This document shows, one piece after another, positions 41,564 through 50,768 of a DNA stretch of 64,000 nucleotides. Position 1 is the stretch's first letter; the number at the start of each line of letters is the position of its first letter. The notes below the pieces were generated by a model that saw nothing but the letters and a program-made list of their open reading frames with translations, was not told the DNA's origin and made no database searches. The DNA is from Prosthecodimorpha hirschii (GTDB lineage: Bacteria; Pseudomonadota; Alphaproteobacteria; Rhizobiales; Ancalomicrobiaceae): contig NZ_LJYW01000001.1 of the NCBI RefSeq assembly GCF_001305515.1, positions 5,368,857-5,432,856 on the forward strand. Reading direction: 5' to 3'. The position numbers were made by a program, and so were the translations under genes.

Positions 41564-42523
41564 ATGATGGGCGAGGCTCCGGAAGGGGCGGCGGTCCCGG
41601 CGGCCGTCGAAGGCGCACGCGCGCGGTGCTTCTATTCCGGCACCAGGCGCCACCCGGTCTATGTCGACCGCTTCTTTCCGCCGTCCGCAGCGGCCGGGCG
41701 CCTGCCGCTCGTCATGCTGCATGGCGGCGGTCATACCGGCACCTGCTGGATGGCGACGCCCGACGGCCGACCCGGCTGGGCGCCGATTTTCGCCGCCGGC
41801 GGGCGGGACGTGTTGGTGGCCGACTGGCCCGGTCACGGCCGCTCGCCCATGGCGGCCGATTTCGCCGGCCTCGGCACCGAGGACATCGCCCGCGCCCTGC
41901 TGGCCGTGCTCGAGGATGTCGGCCCCGCGATCCTGATGACCCATTCGGCCGCCGGTCCGATCGGCTGGTGGATGGCGGAGCAGCGGCCCGACCTCGTCGC
42001 CGCCATCGTCGGCATCGCGCCGGGGCCGCCGGCCAATCTGCTGCCCGATCTGCCGGGGGATCCGGCCGCCATCCTGGCGCTCAAGGACGACGAGAGCGTC
42101 GGCTGCCCGGTCTACGCGCCCGAGGACCGGCCGGTCTGGTTCGGCGAGGCCTTTGCGGCCGCCTACTGGGCGAATGCCCCGCGCTTCCCGCAGGCCGGCC
42201 TCGCCGCCTATCTGCGCTCGATCGTCCCGGAGAGCGCGCGCGTGCTCAACGAGCGCTTCAACATCGGCGGGCGCGGCCTGCGGATCCGCGATCCGGCCAA
42301 CGTCGCCGGCCGGCCGATCCTGATCGTCACCGGCGACCACGACCGCCGCCACCCGCGGGCCGTCGATGGCGCGACCGCCGCCTATCTCGGCGCCACGTTC
42401 CTCTGGCTGCCGGATCACGGCATCACCGGCAACGGGCACATGATGATGATCGAGGACAATTCCGATGCGATCGCCCGCCTGATCGGCCAATGGCTCGACG
42501 GGCTGCCGGTCGATCGGGCCTGA
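41564..42523 (+). CDS. Alpha/beta hydrolase
   Basis: 319 residues from ATG 41564 after GAAGGGGAGGGG. Oxyanion/HGGG motif in VMLHGGGHTGTCW, nucleophile in MTHSAAG (T-H-S-x-x-G), Asp in IVTGDHDRRH, and catalytic His in GNGHMMMIEDNS. Possibly an esterase or C-C hydrolase. Followed 31 bases later by a type 1 binding protein, so probably processes an imported compound. Likely regulated by the divergent MarR protein. Confidence 0.88.
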   Translation: MMGEAPEGAAVPAAVEGARARCFYSGTRRHPVYVDRFFPPSAAAGRLPLVMLHGGGHTGTCWMATPDGRPGWAPIFAAGGRDVLVADWPGHGRSPMAADFAGLGTEDIARALLAVLEDVGPAILMTHSAAGPIGWWMAEQRPDLVAAIVGIAPGPPANLLPDLPGDPAAILALKDDESVGCPVYAPEDRPVWFGEAFAAAYWANAPRFPQAGLAAYLRSIVPESARVLNERFNIGGRGLRIRDPANVAGRPILIVTGDHDRRHPRAVDGATAAYLGATFLWLPDHGITGNGHMMMIEDNSDAIARLIGQWLDGLPVDRA

Positions 42524-42554
42524 ACGACCAAGAAGCACCAAGGGAGGATATGTC

Positions 42555-43772
42555 ATGAAGCCGGCACTACTTGCGGCAGGCCTGGCCGGCCTGCTGATGA
42601 CGCCAGCCGCCGAAGCGCAGGTAAGCGGGGACGTGGTCAAGATCGGCGTTCTGACCGACATGAACGGCGTGACCGCGGACATCACCGGCAAGGGCTCGCT
42701 CGCCGCCGCCGAGATCGCCGTCGCGGAGTTCGGCGGGACGGTGCTCGGCAAGCGGATCGAGATCGTCTCGGCCGACCACCAGCACAAGGCCGATATCGGC
42801 ACCGGCATCGCCCGGCGCTGGTTCGATGTCGATGGGGTCGACGCGATCGCCGACGTGCCCAATTCGGGCGTCGCGCTGGCCATCCAGGACCTGGCGCGCG
42901 AGAAGAAGCGCATCGTGCTCTATTCCGGCGCCGGCACCACGGCGCTGACCAACGACCGCTGCTCGCCCTACGGCTTCCACTGGACCTACGACACCTACGC
43001 GGTGTCGCACGGCACGGCCTCCGCGGTGGTGAAGGCCGGCGGCACGTCCTGGTTCTTCCTGGCGTCGGACTACGCCTTCGGGCATCAGCTGCAGGCCGAT
43101 GCCACCGCGGTCGTGACGGCGGCCGGCGGCAGCGTGAAGGGGGCGGTGCGCCACCCGCTCAACACGGCCGATTTCTCCTCCTATCTGCTGCAGGCGCAGG
43201 CGTCCGGCGCCAAGGTGGTCGGCCTCGCCAATGCCGGCAACGACACGGTCACGGCGATGAAGCAGGCCAACGATTTCGGCCTCGTCCAGGGCGGGCAGAG
43301 CCTGGCGGCGCTGATCCTCTTCCTCCAGGACATCCACGGCCTCGGCCTCGCCGCCGCGCAGGGCACCTACCTGACCACGGCCTCCTATTGGGACCTGAAC
43401 GACGAGACGCGTGCCTGGTCGAAAGGCTTCATGGCGCGCACCGGCATGATGCCCTCGATGCTGCATGCCGGCGTCTACGGCGCGGTGCGGCACTATCTGA
43501 AGGCCGTCGCCAAGGCCGGCACCGACGATGCCGACAAGGTCGCGGCCGCGATGCGCGAGATCCCGGTCGACGATCTCTTCTCGCAGGATGCCCGCATCCG
43601 TCCGGACGGCCGCGTGACGCGGACCATGTATCTGGCCCGGGTCAAGGCGCCGGCCGCCTCGAAATATCCGTGGGACTATCTGGAGATCGTCCGCAAGATC
43701 CCGCCGGAGGAGACCGTCTGGCCGCTCGCCGACAGCAAGTGCCCGCTGGTCAAGGCGGCCGACAAGGGCTGA
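42555..43772 (+). CDS. Branched-chain amino acid-type ABC transporter substrate-binding protein (type 1 periplasmic)
   Basis: 405 residues. Signal peptide (LLAAGLAGLLMTPAAEAQ), then Leu/Ile/Val-type binding protein features: VKIGVLTDMNGV, and the FFLASDYAFGHQLQADATAVV region. Ligand unknown; in such operons with a hydrolase and MarR, aromatic acids or similar are frequent. No permease or ATPase genes follow; the other LIV components would be elsewhere. Confidence 0.9.
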   Translation: MKPALLAAGLAGLLMTPAAEAQVSGDVVKIGVLTDMNGVTADITGKGSLAAAEIAVAEFGGTVLGKRIEIVSADHQHKADIGTGIARRWFDVDGVDAIADVPNSGVALAIQDLAREKKRIVLYSGAGTTALTNDRCSPYGFHWTYDTYAVSHGTASAVVKAGGTSWFFLASDYAFGHQLQADATAVVTAAGGSVKGAVRHPLNTADFSSYLLQAQASGAKVVGLANAGNDTVTAMKQANDFGLVQGGQSLAALILFLQDIHGLGLAAAQGTYLTTASYWDLNDETRAWSKGFMARTGMMPSMLHAGVYGAVRHYLKAVAKAGTDDADKVAAAMREIPVDDLFSQDARIRPDGRVTRTMYLARVKAPAASKYPWDYLEIVRKIPPEETVWPLADSKCPLVKAADKG

Positions 43773-43958
43773 GGGCCGGGCCGGTCCGGCCGGCACGAAC
43801 GGCGCAGCGGCGGCCCGTCTCGACGACGGGTCGTCGGCACCCGACGCACCCGACGCTCCCGGCGGCTCCGGCCGTCGCGGGCGTGGCCCCTCGGAATGGC
43901 GCGCGTCTGGGTGGCGGCGGCGGGATGGTGGGCGTCGGTACCGCGAGCGGTCGGCCGG

Positions 43959-44246
43959 TCAGACCGTCGGGCGGATTTCGAAGTCCGCCGGAAGGCCTTC
44001 GGGTGTCTCGATCTCCTCGATCGCGATGTCGGTCACCTCGGCGCTGCGCGGTCCGTGCCGCAGCCGCTCGACCAGTTCGGCGACCGCCGCGTCGGTCCCG
44101 GACAGGACGGCTTCGACCGTCCCCTCGCGCCGGTTGCGCACCCAGCCGGCCAGGCCCGCCGCGACGGCCTTGCGCCGGGTCCATTCGCGATAGCCGACGC
44201 CCTGCACCCGGCCCGACACCGTCGCGTGCACCGTTCGATCCGCCAT
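43959..44246 (-). CDS. acyP: Acylphosphatase
   Basis: 95 residues, start at 44246. The signature GRVQGVGYREWTRRKA carries the catalytic Arg, and GWVRNRREGTVEAVL the catalytic Asn. Hydrolyses acyl phosphates such as carbamoyl phosphate. Stand-alone gene; its neighbour on the left is the binding protein, with a convergent arrangement. Confidence 0.95.
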   Translation of the reverse strand: MADRTVHATVSGRVQGVGYREWTRRKAVAAGLAGWVRNRREGTVEAVLSGTDAAVAELVERLRHGPRSAEVTDIAIEEIETPEGLPADFEIRPTV

Positions 44247-44377
44247 GCTGGCCTGCTCCCCGCTGGTGGCCGCCGTCAGAGCGTCGTCCGACCTGAAGGG
44301 CTCGGACAATGCTCTGGATGTTTTTGTTTGCGCAAGCTTTTTTCGATCAGAGCTGGTCGCTCCGATCGGATCTTGCT

Positions 44378-44559
44378 CTAGCAGGCTGCTGAAAATCACT
44401 CCGAACCCGCCATTCTGTCATCCCCGGGCTCGTCCCGGGGATCCAGTGCGATGGCCAAGTCCTTGGAAAGTCTGGATCCCCGGGACAAGCCCGGGGATGA
44501 CAGAGTTGAAACGACCCGCGTCTGATCGCGTTCCGACGTGTTTTTCAGCTATCTGCTAG
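44378..44559. mobile_element. MITE-like element with inverted terminal repeats, carrying a nested GC-rich palindrome
   Basis: Ends CTAGCAGGCTGCTGAAAA (44378-44395) and the inverse complement of TTTTTCAGCTATCTGCTAG (44541-44559), matching in ~15 of 18 positions. The interior holds a 31-bp inverted repeat with one mismatch (44416-44446 / 44472-44502) built on CATCCCCGGGC...GGGGATCC. It encodes no transposase. The right end supplies the TAG stop of the HAD gene. The nested palindrome is a word known to be dispersed in alphaproteobacterial genomes. Confidence 0.65.
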
Positions 44560-45257
44560 ACGCCCGCCGCCGTCCTGGCGACCGTCACCCAGTCTTCCGG
44601 CGTCGCCACGATCGCCGCGGCGCCGGCCGACGTCAGTTCCGCGCGTCCGCCATAGCCCCATGCGACCCCGATGGTCGGAATGCCGTGGGCGGCGGCGCCG
44701 AGGCAGTCGTGCTTGCGGTCGCCGACCATGGCGAGGCGCCCGGCGGGAAGGCCGCGATCGGCCAGGATATGGGCGATCAACTCGGCCTTGTTGCCGCGCG
44801 AGCCGTCGAGTTGCGAGCCGTGGGCGGAGGCGAAATAGCCGGCGAGCCCGAAATGCTCGAGGATCTCGATGGCGTGGGCTTCCAGCTTCGAGGTCGCGAG
44901 ATGCAGCGTCAGCCCGGCTGCCTTGAGCGCGGCGAGCGCCTCCGGGATGCCCGGATAGACGGCATTCTCGAACTTGCCGACCGCGCCGTAGCGGGCCCGG
45001 TAGGCGGCGACGCCGGCCCACACGGTCGCCTCGTCGGCGCCGGGCGCGACGCGGCGGATATTCTCGAACAGCGGCGGCCCGATCGCCCAGGCGAGATCGT
45101 CGGCCGGCGAGACCGGGTATCCGATCGCCGCCGCGGCCTCGCGCAGCGAGCGCGTGATGCCATCGAACGGGTCGGTCAGCGTGCCGTCGAGATCGACCAG
45201 CAGGGCCTCGATACGGCGGCCTTCGAGGGAGAGCGGGGCCGCGGCCGGCACGGTCAC
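44556..45257 (-). CDS. HAD-superfamily hydrolase (phosphoglycolate-phosphatase-like)
   Basis: 233 residues. GTG start (VTVPAAAP) overlaps the stop of the aldo/keto reductase (GTGA). Motif I VDLDGTLTD, motif II region TLHLATSK, and motif IV MVGDRKHDCLGAAAHG; Gph-type phosphatase. The stop codon is inside the MITE-like end, so the last residues may differ from those of homologues. Confidence 0.9.
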   Translation of the reverse strand: MTVPAAAPLSLEGRRIEALLVDLDGTLTDPFDGITRSLREAAAAIGYPVSPADDLAWAIGPPLFENIRRVAPGADEATVWAGVAAYRARYGAVGKFENAVYPGIPEALAALKAAGLTLHLATSKLEAHAIEILEHFGLAGYFASAHGSQLDGSRGNKAELIAHILADRGLPAGRLAMVGDRKHDCLGAAAHGIPTIGVAWGYGGRAELTSAGAAAIVATPEDWVTVARTAAGV

Positions 45258-46237
45258 TGGTGGCCCTGTACGGCGCGCGGCGCGTAGGGCTCTTCCAGGG
45301 CCGCGATGGTCTCGGCATCGAGCGTCACGTCGAGCGCGGCGACGGCGTCGTCGAGATGGTAGGGCTTCGAGGCGCCGACGATCGGCGCGGTCAGACCGTC
45401 GCGCGCCAGCACCCAGGCGAGCGCCAGCACGGTCGGCTTCAGGCCGAGCTTCGCGGCGGTCTCGTCGAGCCGGTCCTTGACCCGATAGTCCTGCTCGGTG
45501 CCGAAATAGCCCTGCGCCAGGGTGTCGACCTTGGCGCGGGTCGAGGCCTCGCCGTCCTTCGGCCGGTTGCCGGCCAGGAAGCCGCGGGCGAGCGGCGACC
45601 ACGGGATCAGGCCGATGCCCTCCTCCTGGCAGAAGGGGATCATCTCGCGCTCCTCCTCGCGATAGGCGAGGTTGTAGAAGTTCTGCATCGAGACGAACTC
45701 GGCCCAGCCCTTGGCGCGCTGGGTCATGACCATGCGGGCGAACTGGCGTGCCCACATCGACGAGGCGCCGAGATAGAGCGCCTTGCCGGCCTTGACCACG
45801 TCGTTGAGCGCGTCGAGCGTCTCCTCGATCGGGGTCGCATAGTCGAAGCGATGGATCTGGTAGAGGTCGACATAGTCGGTGCCGAGCCGCTTCAGGCTGG
45901 CGTCGATCCCCTCCATGATGTGCTTGCGCGACAGGCCCTTGCCGTTCGGCCGATCGTTCATCGGCAGGCAGACCTTGGTGGCGATGACCACGTCCTCGCG
46001 CCGGGCATAGTCCTTCAGGGCCCGCCCGACGATGCGCTCGCTCTCGCCGCCGCTGTAATAGTCGGCGGTGTCGAACATGGTGATGCCGAGTTCCAGCGCC
46101 TTGACGATGAAGGGACGCGACTGCTCTTCGGTCAGGACCCAATTCCAGCCGCGCCAGGTCGGGTCGCCATAGGTCATGCAGCCGAGGCAGATGCGCGAGA
46201 CTTCCAGGCCGGTCCGGCCGAGGCGGGTGTATTTCAT
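45254..46237 (-). CDS. Aldo/keto reductase
   Basis: 327 residues. Start MKYTRLGRTGLEVSRICLGCM. Catalytic Asp/Tyr in FDTADYYSGGESE, Lys in VVIATKVCLPM and a His-bearing YQIHRFDYATPIEETLDAL. Member of the AKR12/YdbC/tas-like group. NAD(P)H-dependent reductase of carbonyl substrates; physiological substrate unknown. It lies in an operon with the sulfatase upstream and the HAD gene downstream. Confidence 0.93.
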   Translation of the reverse strand: MKYTRLGRTGLEVSRICLGCMTYGDPTWRGWNWVLTEEQSRPFIVKALELGITMFDTADYYSGGESERIVGRALKDYARREDVVIATKVCLPMNDRPNGKGLSRKHIMEGIDASLKRLGTDYVDLYQIHRFDYATPIEETLDALNDVVKAGKALYLGASSMWARQFARMVMTQRAKGWAEFVSMQNFYNLAYREEEREMIPFCQEEGIGLIPWSPLARGFLAGNRPKDGEASTRAKVDTLAQGYFGTEQDYRVKDRLDETAAKLGLKPTVLALAWVLARDGLTAPIVGASKPYHLDDAVAALDVTLDAETIAALEEPYAPRAVQGHQ

Positions 46238-46394
46238 CGTCTGAAACTCCTGAACCGGCGGCACCATAACGGGAACAGCCCGCGGAGTGAACCGCAGCCC
46301 GGGTATGCGCGGTGTGGCGGCGGCCTGGGCGGCCGTGGGAAAGGCCGTGGCGGGCGAGGCTGCGCCGGGCATCGCGGCGCAGCCACGGTGTCGA

Positions 46395-47912
46395 CTATTC
46401 CGCCCGTCCGTCGACCGGTCCGGCCTCCGTCAGTTCGATGCCGCTCAGGCGGCGGTCGAGGTGGCGGGCGCGCCAGGCGAGCATGCGTTCGGCATAGGCG
46501 ATGCGGACGGACTGGTAGGCCGGGTCCTCGGCCAGATTGACCAGCTCGGCCGGGTCGTTGGCGATGTCGAACAGGAGCGGCGGCAGGCCGGCGAAGTGGA
46601 CATATTTGAAGCGCTCGTCGCGGATCACCGCCAGCGCGCAGTCGTCGAAGCCGATGCCGAGATGCTTCGCCGGGCGCTGGCTGGCCCCGTCGCGGAAATC
46701 GAACTCCCAATGCACCTCGCGGCGGGGCTCGGCGGGAGCGCCGCCGTCGAGATAGGCGGTCAGCGGGCGGCCGTCGAGATGGTTCGGGACCGCGCCGCCG
46801 AGGAGGTCGACGATGGTCGGCATCAGGTCGACCGCCTCGGTGAAGTCCTCGACCACCCGGCCGGCGCTCGCGCGGCGGCCCGGATCGCGGATGATCAGCG
46901 GCACCGCATAGCTCTGATCGTAGAAGCCGAGCTTGCCCCACAGGTGATGGTCGCCGAGCTGTTCGGCATGGTCGGAGGTGACGATGAACAGGGTGTCGTC
47001 CCACTGGCCGGCCTTCTCCAGGATCGACCGGATGCGGCCGATCTGGGCATCGACCTCGCTGACCATGCCCCAATAGGTCGCGCGCACCTGGCGGGCGTCA
47101 GCCTCCGAGCCGTCGGTGGTCGGGCCGGGCGGGCCGTAGATGCGCTCATGCTTGCGCAGGGCCTCCTGGACGTAGCGCAGATAGGGATGCTTCTGCGCCT
47201 CGACCTCGAAATGCGCGGCGCGGGCGAAGGCCGGGCCGGAGGCCGGATCGTACATCGAGCAGTAGGGCTCGGGCACCACGAAGGGCGGATGCGGCATCAG
47301 GAAGGAGAGATGGCAGAACCAGGGGGCGCGCTGCTCGGAGACCCAACGCTCGAATTCGCCGACCAGGAAGGCGGTCTGCGTCTCGTCGGCACCGTAGCGC
47401 GGCGGCTTGCCCCAGAGCGCCGGCTCGCCGTCGGCGGGCATGTAGACATTCTGCCAGGAGCCGGGGATGTCGACGCCGCGGGCGGCGAGCCAGGACAGCC
47501 AGGGACCGGGATATTCGGGCAGGAAGGTCCGGACCGTCATGCCCGGCAGGATGCCTTCGTAGGTTCGCAGCCACGGATCCTCGGGCACGGTCGAGCGCGG
47601 ATCGAGGCCGGTATCGGTATAGCCGAACAGGGTCGGGTCGTAGCCGAGCGCGCGCATCGCCTGGGCGAGGGTCAGGTGCCGGGCGTCGAGCGGCGTGCCG
47701 TTGCGCACCACCCGGTTGGTCATCTGGTAGAGGCCGGTATAGAGGCAAGCCCGCGCCGGGGCGCAGGGCGCGGCCTGGGTGAAGTGCCGGGCGAAGCGCA
47801 CGCCCTCGGCGGCCAGCCGGTCGATATTCGGCGTCCGGACGACCGGATGGCCGGCCGCGCCGACGCAATCGGCACGCCACTGGTCGGCCGTGATGAAGAC
47901 GACATTGCGCAT
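46395..47912 (-). CDS. Sulfatase / phosphonate monoester hydrolase family protein
   Basis: 505 residues. The maturation motif C50-A-P-A-R fits C-x-P-x-R, in which Cys is converted to formylglycine. Metal-site regions: VVFITADQWRADC near the N-terminus and VTSDHAEQLGDHHLWGK toward the C-terminus. Phosphonate monoester hydrolases and arylsulfatases share this fold and cannot be separated here. No signal peptide, suggesting a cytoplasmic enzyme of the PMH type. First gene of a minus-strand group with the AKR and HAD genes. Confidence 0.9.
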   Translation of the reverse strand: MRNVVFITADQWRADCVGAAGHPVVRTPNIDRLAAEGVRFARHFTQAAPCAPARACLYTGLYQMTNRVVRNGTPLDARHLTLAQAMRALGYDPTLFGYTDTGLDPRSTVPEDPWLRTYEGILPGMTVRTFLPEYPGPWLSWLAARGVDIPGSWQNVYMPADGEPALWGKPPRYGADETQTAFLVGEFERWVSEQRAPWFCHLSFLMPHPPFVVPEPYCSMYDPASGPAFARAAHFEVEAQKHPYLRYVQEALRKHERIYGPPGPTTDGSEADARQVRATYWGMVSEVDAQIGRIRSILEKAGQWDDTLFIVTSDHAEQLGDHHLWGKLGFYDQSYAVPLIIRDPGRRASAGRVVEDFTEAVDLMPTIVDLLGGAVPNHLDGRPLTAYLDGGAPAEPRREVHWEFDFRDGASQRPAKHLGIGFDDCALAVIRDERFKYVHFAGLPPLLFDIANDPAELVNLAEDPAYQSVRIAYAERMLAWRARHLDRRLSGIELTEAGPVDGRAE

Positions 47913-48025
47913 CGGTGTCACTTGTCCTCGGTTTGCGCGGATTGCTCCGTGCGATCGCTTGCCCAGCATCGGGACTCGATCCTATCGTCGTTCCGGTGTC
48001 ATCGGCATTTCAGCGTCGACCACTA

Positions 48026-48127
48026 GAGCATCCCGGGATCGGACAGAATCGCCCGGTCGCGTTTTGGATGCTCCGGAACCAAAGAGAGAGCGCCCGCTTC
48101 CGTCCAACCGGACGCAAGGGCGCTCGC
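48026..48127. other. Two hairpins in the sulfatase/polyamine-binding protein divergent region
   Basis: GAGCATCC (48026-48033) pairs with GGATGCTC (48066-48073). Further on, GAGCGCCC and GGGCGCTC (~48086-48127) enclose a second stem, CGTCC-AACC-GGACG. They lie in the 277-base divergent region before the binding-protein gene; a role in its 5' leader is possible. Confidence 0.5.
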
Positions 48128-48189
48128 GGGGAGGAGCACTCGGGGCGGTCGCCCGCGCGATCGGACCGGGAAGGCCATGGAGGACTATC

Positions 48190-49308
48190 ATGATCAACCG
48201 TCGTTCCCTGCTCAAGACCGGGGCTGCCGCCGTGGCCTTGCCGGCGATCCTGCGCGCCCACGACGCGCTGGCCACGTCCGGCTCGGTCAACGTGTTCGCC
48301 TGGGGTGACTATTTCGACAAGAACACCATCCTGGCGGATTTCGAGAAGAAGACCGGCATCAAGGTCAATCTTTCGACCTTCGGATCGAACGAAGAGGCCG
48401 AGAACAAGCTCCGCGCCGCCGGCGCCAAGGGCTTCGACATCGTGACGCCCTCGGTCGATACCGGGCCGAACTACTACAAGGACAATCTCCTCGCCGAGAT
48501 CGACGAGAAGAAGTTCAACGTGGCGGCGGTGGTGCCGTCGATCTACCGCAACTCGATCACGCTCGGTGCGACCAATCGCGGCAAGCGCTATCTGGTGCCG
48601 TTCGACTGGGGCACCGAGGCGATCACCTATGACAGCGCGATCCTGCCGAAGAAATCCGGCGAACTTTCCTATGCCGACCTCTGGGCCGACGGCCTCGACA
48701 AGAAGGTGGCGCTGCGCCAGAAGTCGATCTTCACCTCGATCGCCATCTATCTGGACGCCACCGGCCAGCTGAAGACCAACCGCGCGCTCGACATGTACAA
48801 GTCCGAGGATGATTCGCGCCGGATCTTCGAAGCCTGCCTGAAGTTCGCCGTCTCCAAGAAGAAGAATTTCGGCGCCTACTGGAACAACGCGACCGAGGCG
48901 ACGGCGGCCTTCACCGACGCCGGCTGCGTGATCGGCCAGACTTGGGATACGACCGGTATCCTCCTGAACCGGAAGACCAACAAGAAGTGGAAATACGGCA
49001 TGCCCAAGGAGGGCGGCCTCGCCTGGACCGACACCGTCGCGATGCCGGCCGGCGCCGCCAATGTCGAACAGGCCTATGCCTTCATGAACTACATCTTCAC
49101 GCCCGAGACCGGCGGCGTCTTCGCCAACACGACCGGCTACAATTCCTGCGCGGTCGGCGCCGAGAAGTATCTGAGCGACGAGGCCAAGGCGGCTTTCGAG
49201 ATGGCCTATGCGCCGGGCACCATCGACAATCTGTGGTGGTGGCCGATCATGACGCCGTTCTTCAGCAAGCTGCGCGGCGAATATGTCGAGAAGCTCACCA
49301 ACGCCTGA
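48190..49308 (+). CDS. Polyamine-type ABC transporter substrate-binding protein (PotD/PotF-like)
   Basis: 372 residues. ATG preceded by GGAGGACTATC. Tat-type signal (NRRSLLKTGAAAVALPAIL). Extracellular binding protein fold: VNVFAWGDYFDKNTILADFEKKTGI and PFDWGTEAITYD typical of PotD/PotF. First gene of a four-gene transporter set although a 371-base gap separates it from the ATPase. Probable ligand spermidine or putrescine, by family and by the neighbouring decarboxylase. Confidence 0.92.
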   Translation: MINRRSLLKTGAAAVALPAILRAHDALATSGSVNVFAWGDYFDKNTILADFEKKTGIKVNLSTFGSNEEAENKLRAAGAKGFDIVTPSVDTGPNYYKDNLLAEIDEKKFNVAAVVPSIYRNSITLGATNRGKRYLVPFDWGTEAITYDSAILPKKSGELSYADLWADGLDKKVALRQKSIFTSIAIYLDATGQLKTNRALDMYKSEDDSRRIFEACLKFAVSKKKNFGAYWNNATEATAAFTDAGCVIGQTWDTTGILLNRKTNKKWKYGMPKEGGLAWTDTVAMPAGAANVEQAYAFMNYIFTPETGGVFANTTGYNSCAVGAEKYLSDEAKAAFEMAYAPGTIDNLWWWPIMTPFFSKLRGEYVEKLTNA

Positions 49309-49370
49309 CCGGCGCGGGCTTCGGTCATGTCGGATCGGCACGGGGCGGAAACGCGTCCGGCCCGTGCCTC

Positions 49371-49433
49371 GTGGTTCGATCGGGACGGATGGTTCCCATC
49401 CGTCTCGCGAACCCGAACCACTCGCTCTTTGAC
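49371..49433 (+). repeat. Composite repeat element, copy B (module 1 only)
   Basis: GTGGTTCGATCGGGACGGATGG, TTC, then CCATCCGTC with a flanking arm to GAACCACT and the conserved CTCTTTGAC (49425-49433). The module 2 hairpin seen in copies A and C is not recognisable here. Located between the binding protein and ATPase genes of the polyamine operon. Confidence 0.75.
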
Positions 49434-49679
49434 CGCGTGCGTCCTCGCGGGGGCGTTTGGCCGGCGGCGGCCGCGCCTGGCCGGCCTCCCGGCGCGGGCC
49501 GGTGGTGCGGTCCTGCGGGGGTGGCCCGCCGTCGCGGCGTTCGGGCGGTCTTTCCTCAAGGTCCGGAATTGAACACAGTCGGCCATCGGCCCGCCGCGGA
49601 CCGCCTCCAGGCAGCCGCGGAACGGCCGATGGTTACACCTCGATCGGACGTGGCGTCCGTCGGGCGCTCGGGGGGGCTC
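49434..49679. other. Rest of the intergenic region inside the polyamine-type transporter operon
   Basis: About 245 GC-rich bases between repeat copy B and the ATPase start. No supported gene; open frames lack ribosome-binding sites. It may contain a second promoter for the ATPase-permease genes. Confidence 0.4.
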
Positions 49680-50768
49680 ATGGCAACGCATGGCAGGGAC
49701 GTTCACCTCAAGGCCGTGTCGGTCACCTTCGGCACCTTCACGGCCGTGGCGCCGAACCACCTGGAGGTCAAGGCCGGCGAGTTCTTCTCGATTCTCGGGC
49801 CGTCGGGCTGCGGCAAGACCACGCTGCTGCGCGTGATCTCGGGCTTTCTGTCGCCGACGGCGGGCCGCGTCCTGATCGGCGGCACCGACATGACCGATCT
49901 CGGCCCCAACGAGCGGCCGACCGCGCTGATCTTCCAGAATCTGGCGCTGTTTCCGCTGATGACGGTCGCCGAGAATGTCGCCTTCGGGCTCGAGGCGCGC
50001 GGCGTCGGCCGCAAGGAGCGGCGGCGGCGGGCGGACGAACTGCTCGACCTGGTCGCGCTGTCCGGCATGGGCGACCGCATGCCGGGGCAGTTGTCCGGCG
50101 GTCAGCGCCAGCGCGTCGCCGTGGCCCGCGCCCTGGCGGTCGAACCGGCCGTCCTGCTCCTCGACGAGCCGCTGTCGGCGCTCGACCTGAAGCTGCGCCA
50201 GCACATGCGCGCGGAGCTGAAGACGATCCAGCGCCGCACCGGCGTCACCTTCATCTACATCACCCACGACCAGTCCGAGGCGCTCGCCATGTCGGATCGG
50301 ATCGCGGTGATGAATGCCGGGCGGATCGAGCAGGTCGACACCCCCGACCGCCTCTATGCGCTGCCGGCGACGCCCTTCGTGGCGGGCTTCGTCGGCGAGC
50401 AGAACAGCTATCGCGGCCGTGTCGTCGAAACGGCGGACGGCTATGCGGCCGTCGATACGCCGATCGGCCGGATCAGGGGACGCGCCGCCCAGCCGGTCGC
50501 GGTCGGTGCCGCGGCCCTCGCGATGGTCCGGCCGGAACGGGTCGGCCTGGTCGGCGACCGGGAGACCGCCAACCGCTTCGAGGCGCATCTGACCAACCGC
50601 GTGCTGGAAGGACCCGTCGTCACGCACGAATTCGCCATGGACGGCGGCACCATGGTGGCGCAGGCGCCGAATCTCGGCATCCGCTCGCACTGGCTCGCCT
50701 CCGTCCACGCCATCGGCTTCGATGCCGACGATGCGGTCGTGTTCCCGGTGGAGGCGTCCGATGCGTAA
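49680..50768 (+). CDS. Polyamine-type ABC transporter ATP-binding protein (PotA/PotG-like)
   Basis: 362 residues. Walker A GPSGCGKTT, signature LSGGQRQR, Walker B LLLDEPLSALD, switch THDQSEA. C-terminal TOBE domain (GEQNSYRGRVVET). Member of the spermidine/putrescine/iron group. Overlaps the permease start by 8 bases. Confidence 0.94.
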   Translation: MATHGRDVHLKAVSVTFGTFTAVAPNHLEVKAGEFFSILGPSGCGKTTLLRVISGFLSPTAGRVLIGGTDMTDLGPNERPTALIFQNLALFPLMTVAENVAFGLEARGVGRKERRRRADELLDLVALSGMGDRMPGQLSGGQRQRVAVARALAVEPAVLLLDEPLSALDLKLRQHMRAELKTIQRRTGVTFIYITHDQSEALAMSDRIAVMNAGRIEQVDTPDRLYALPATPFVAGFVGEQNSYRGRVVETADGYAAVDTPIGRIRGRAAQPVAVGAAALAMVRPERVGLVGDRETANRFEAHLTNRVLEGPVVTHEFAMDGGTMVAQAPNLGIRSHWLASVHAIGFDADDAVVFPVEASDA

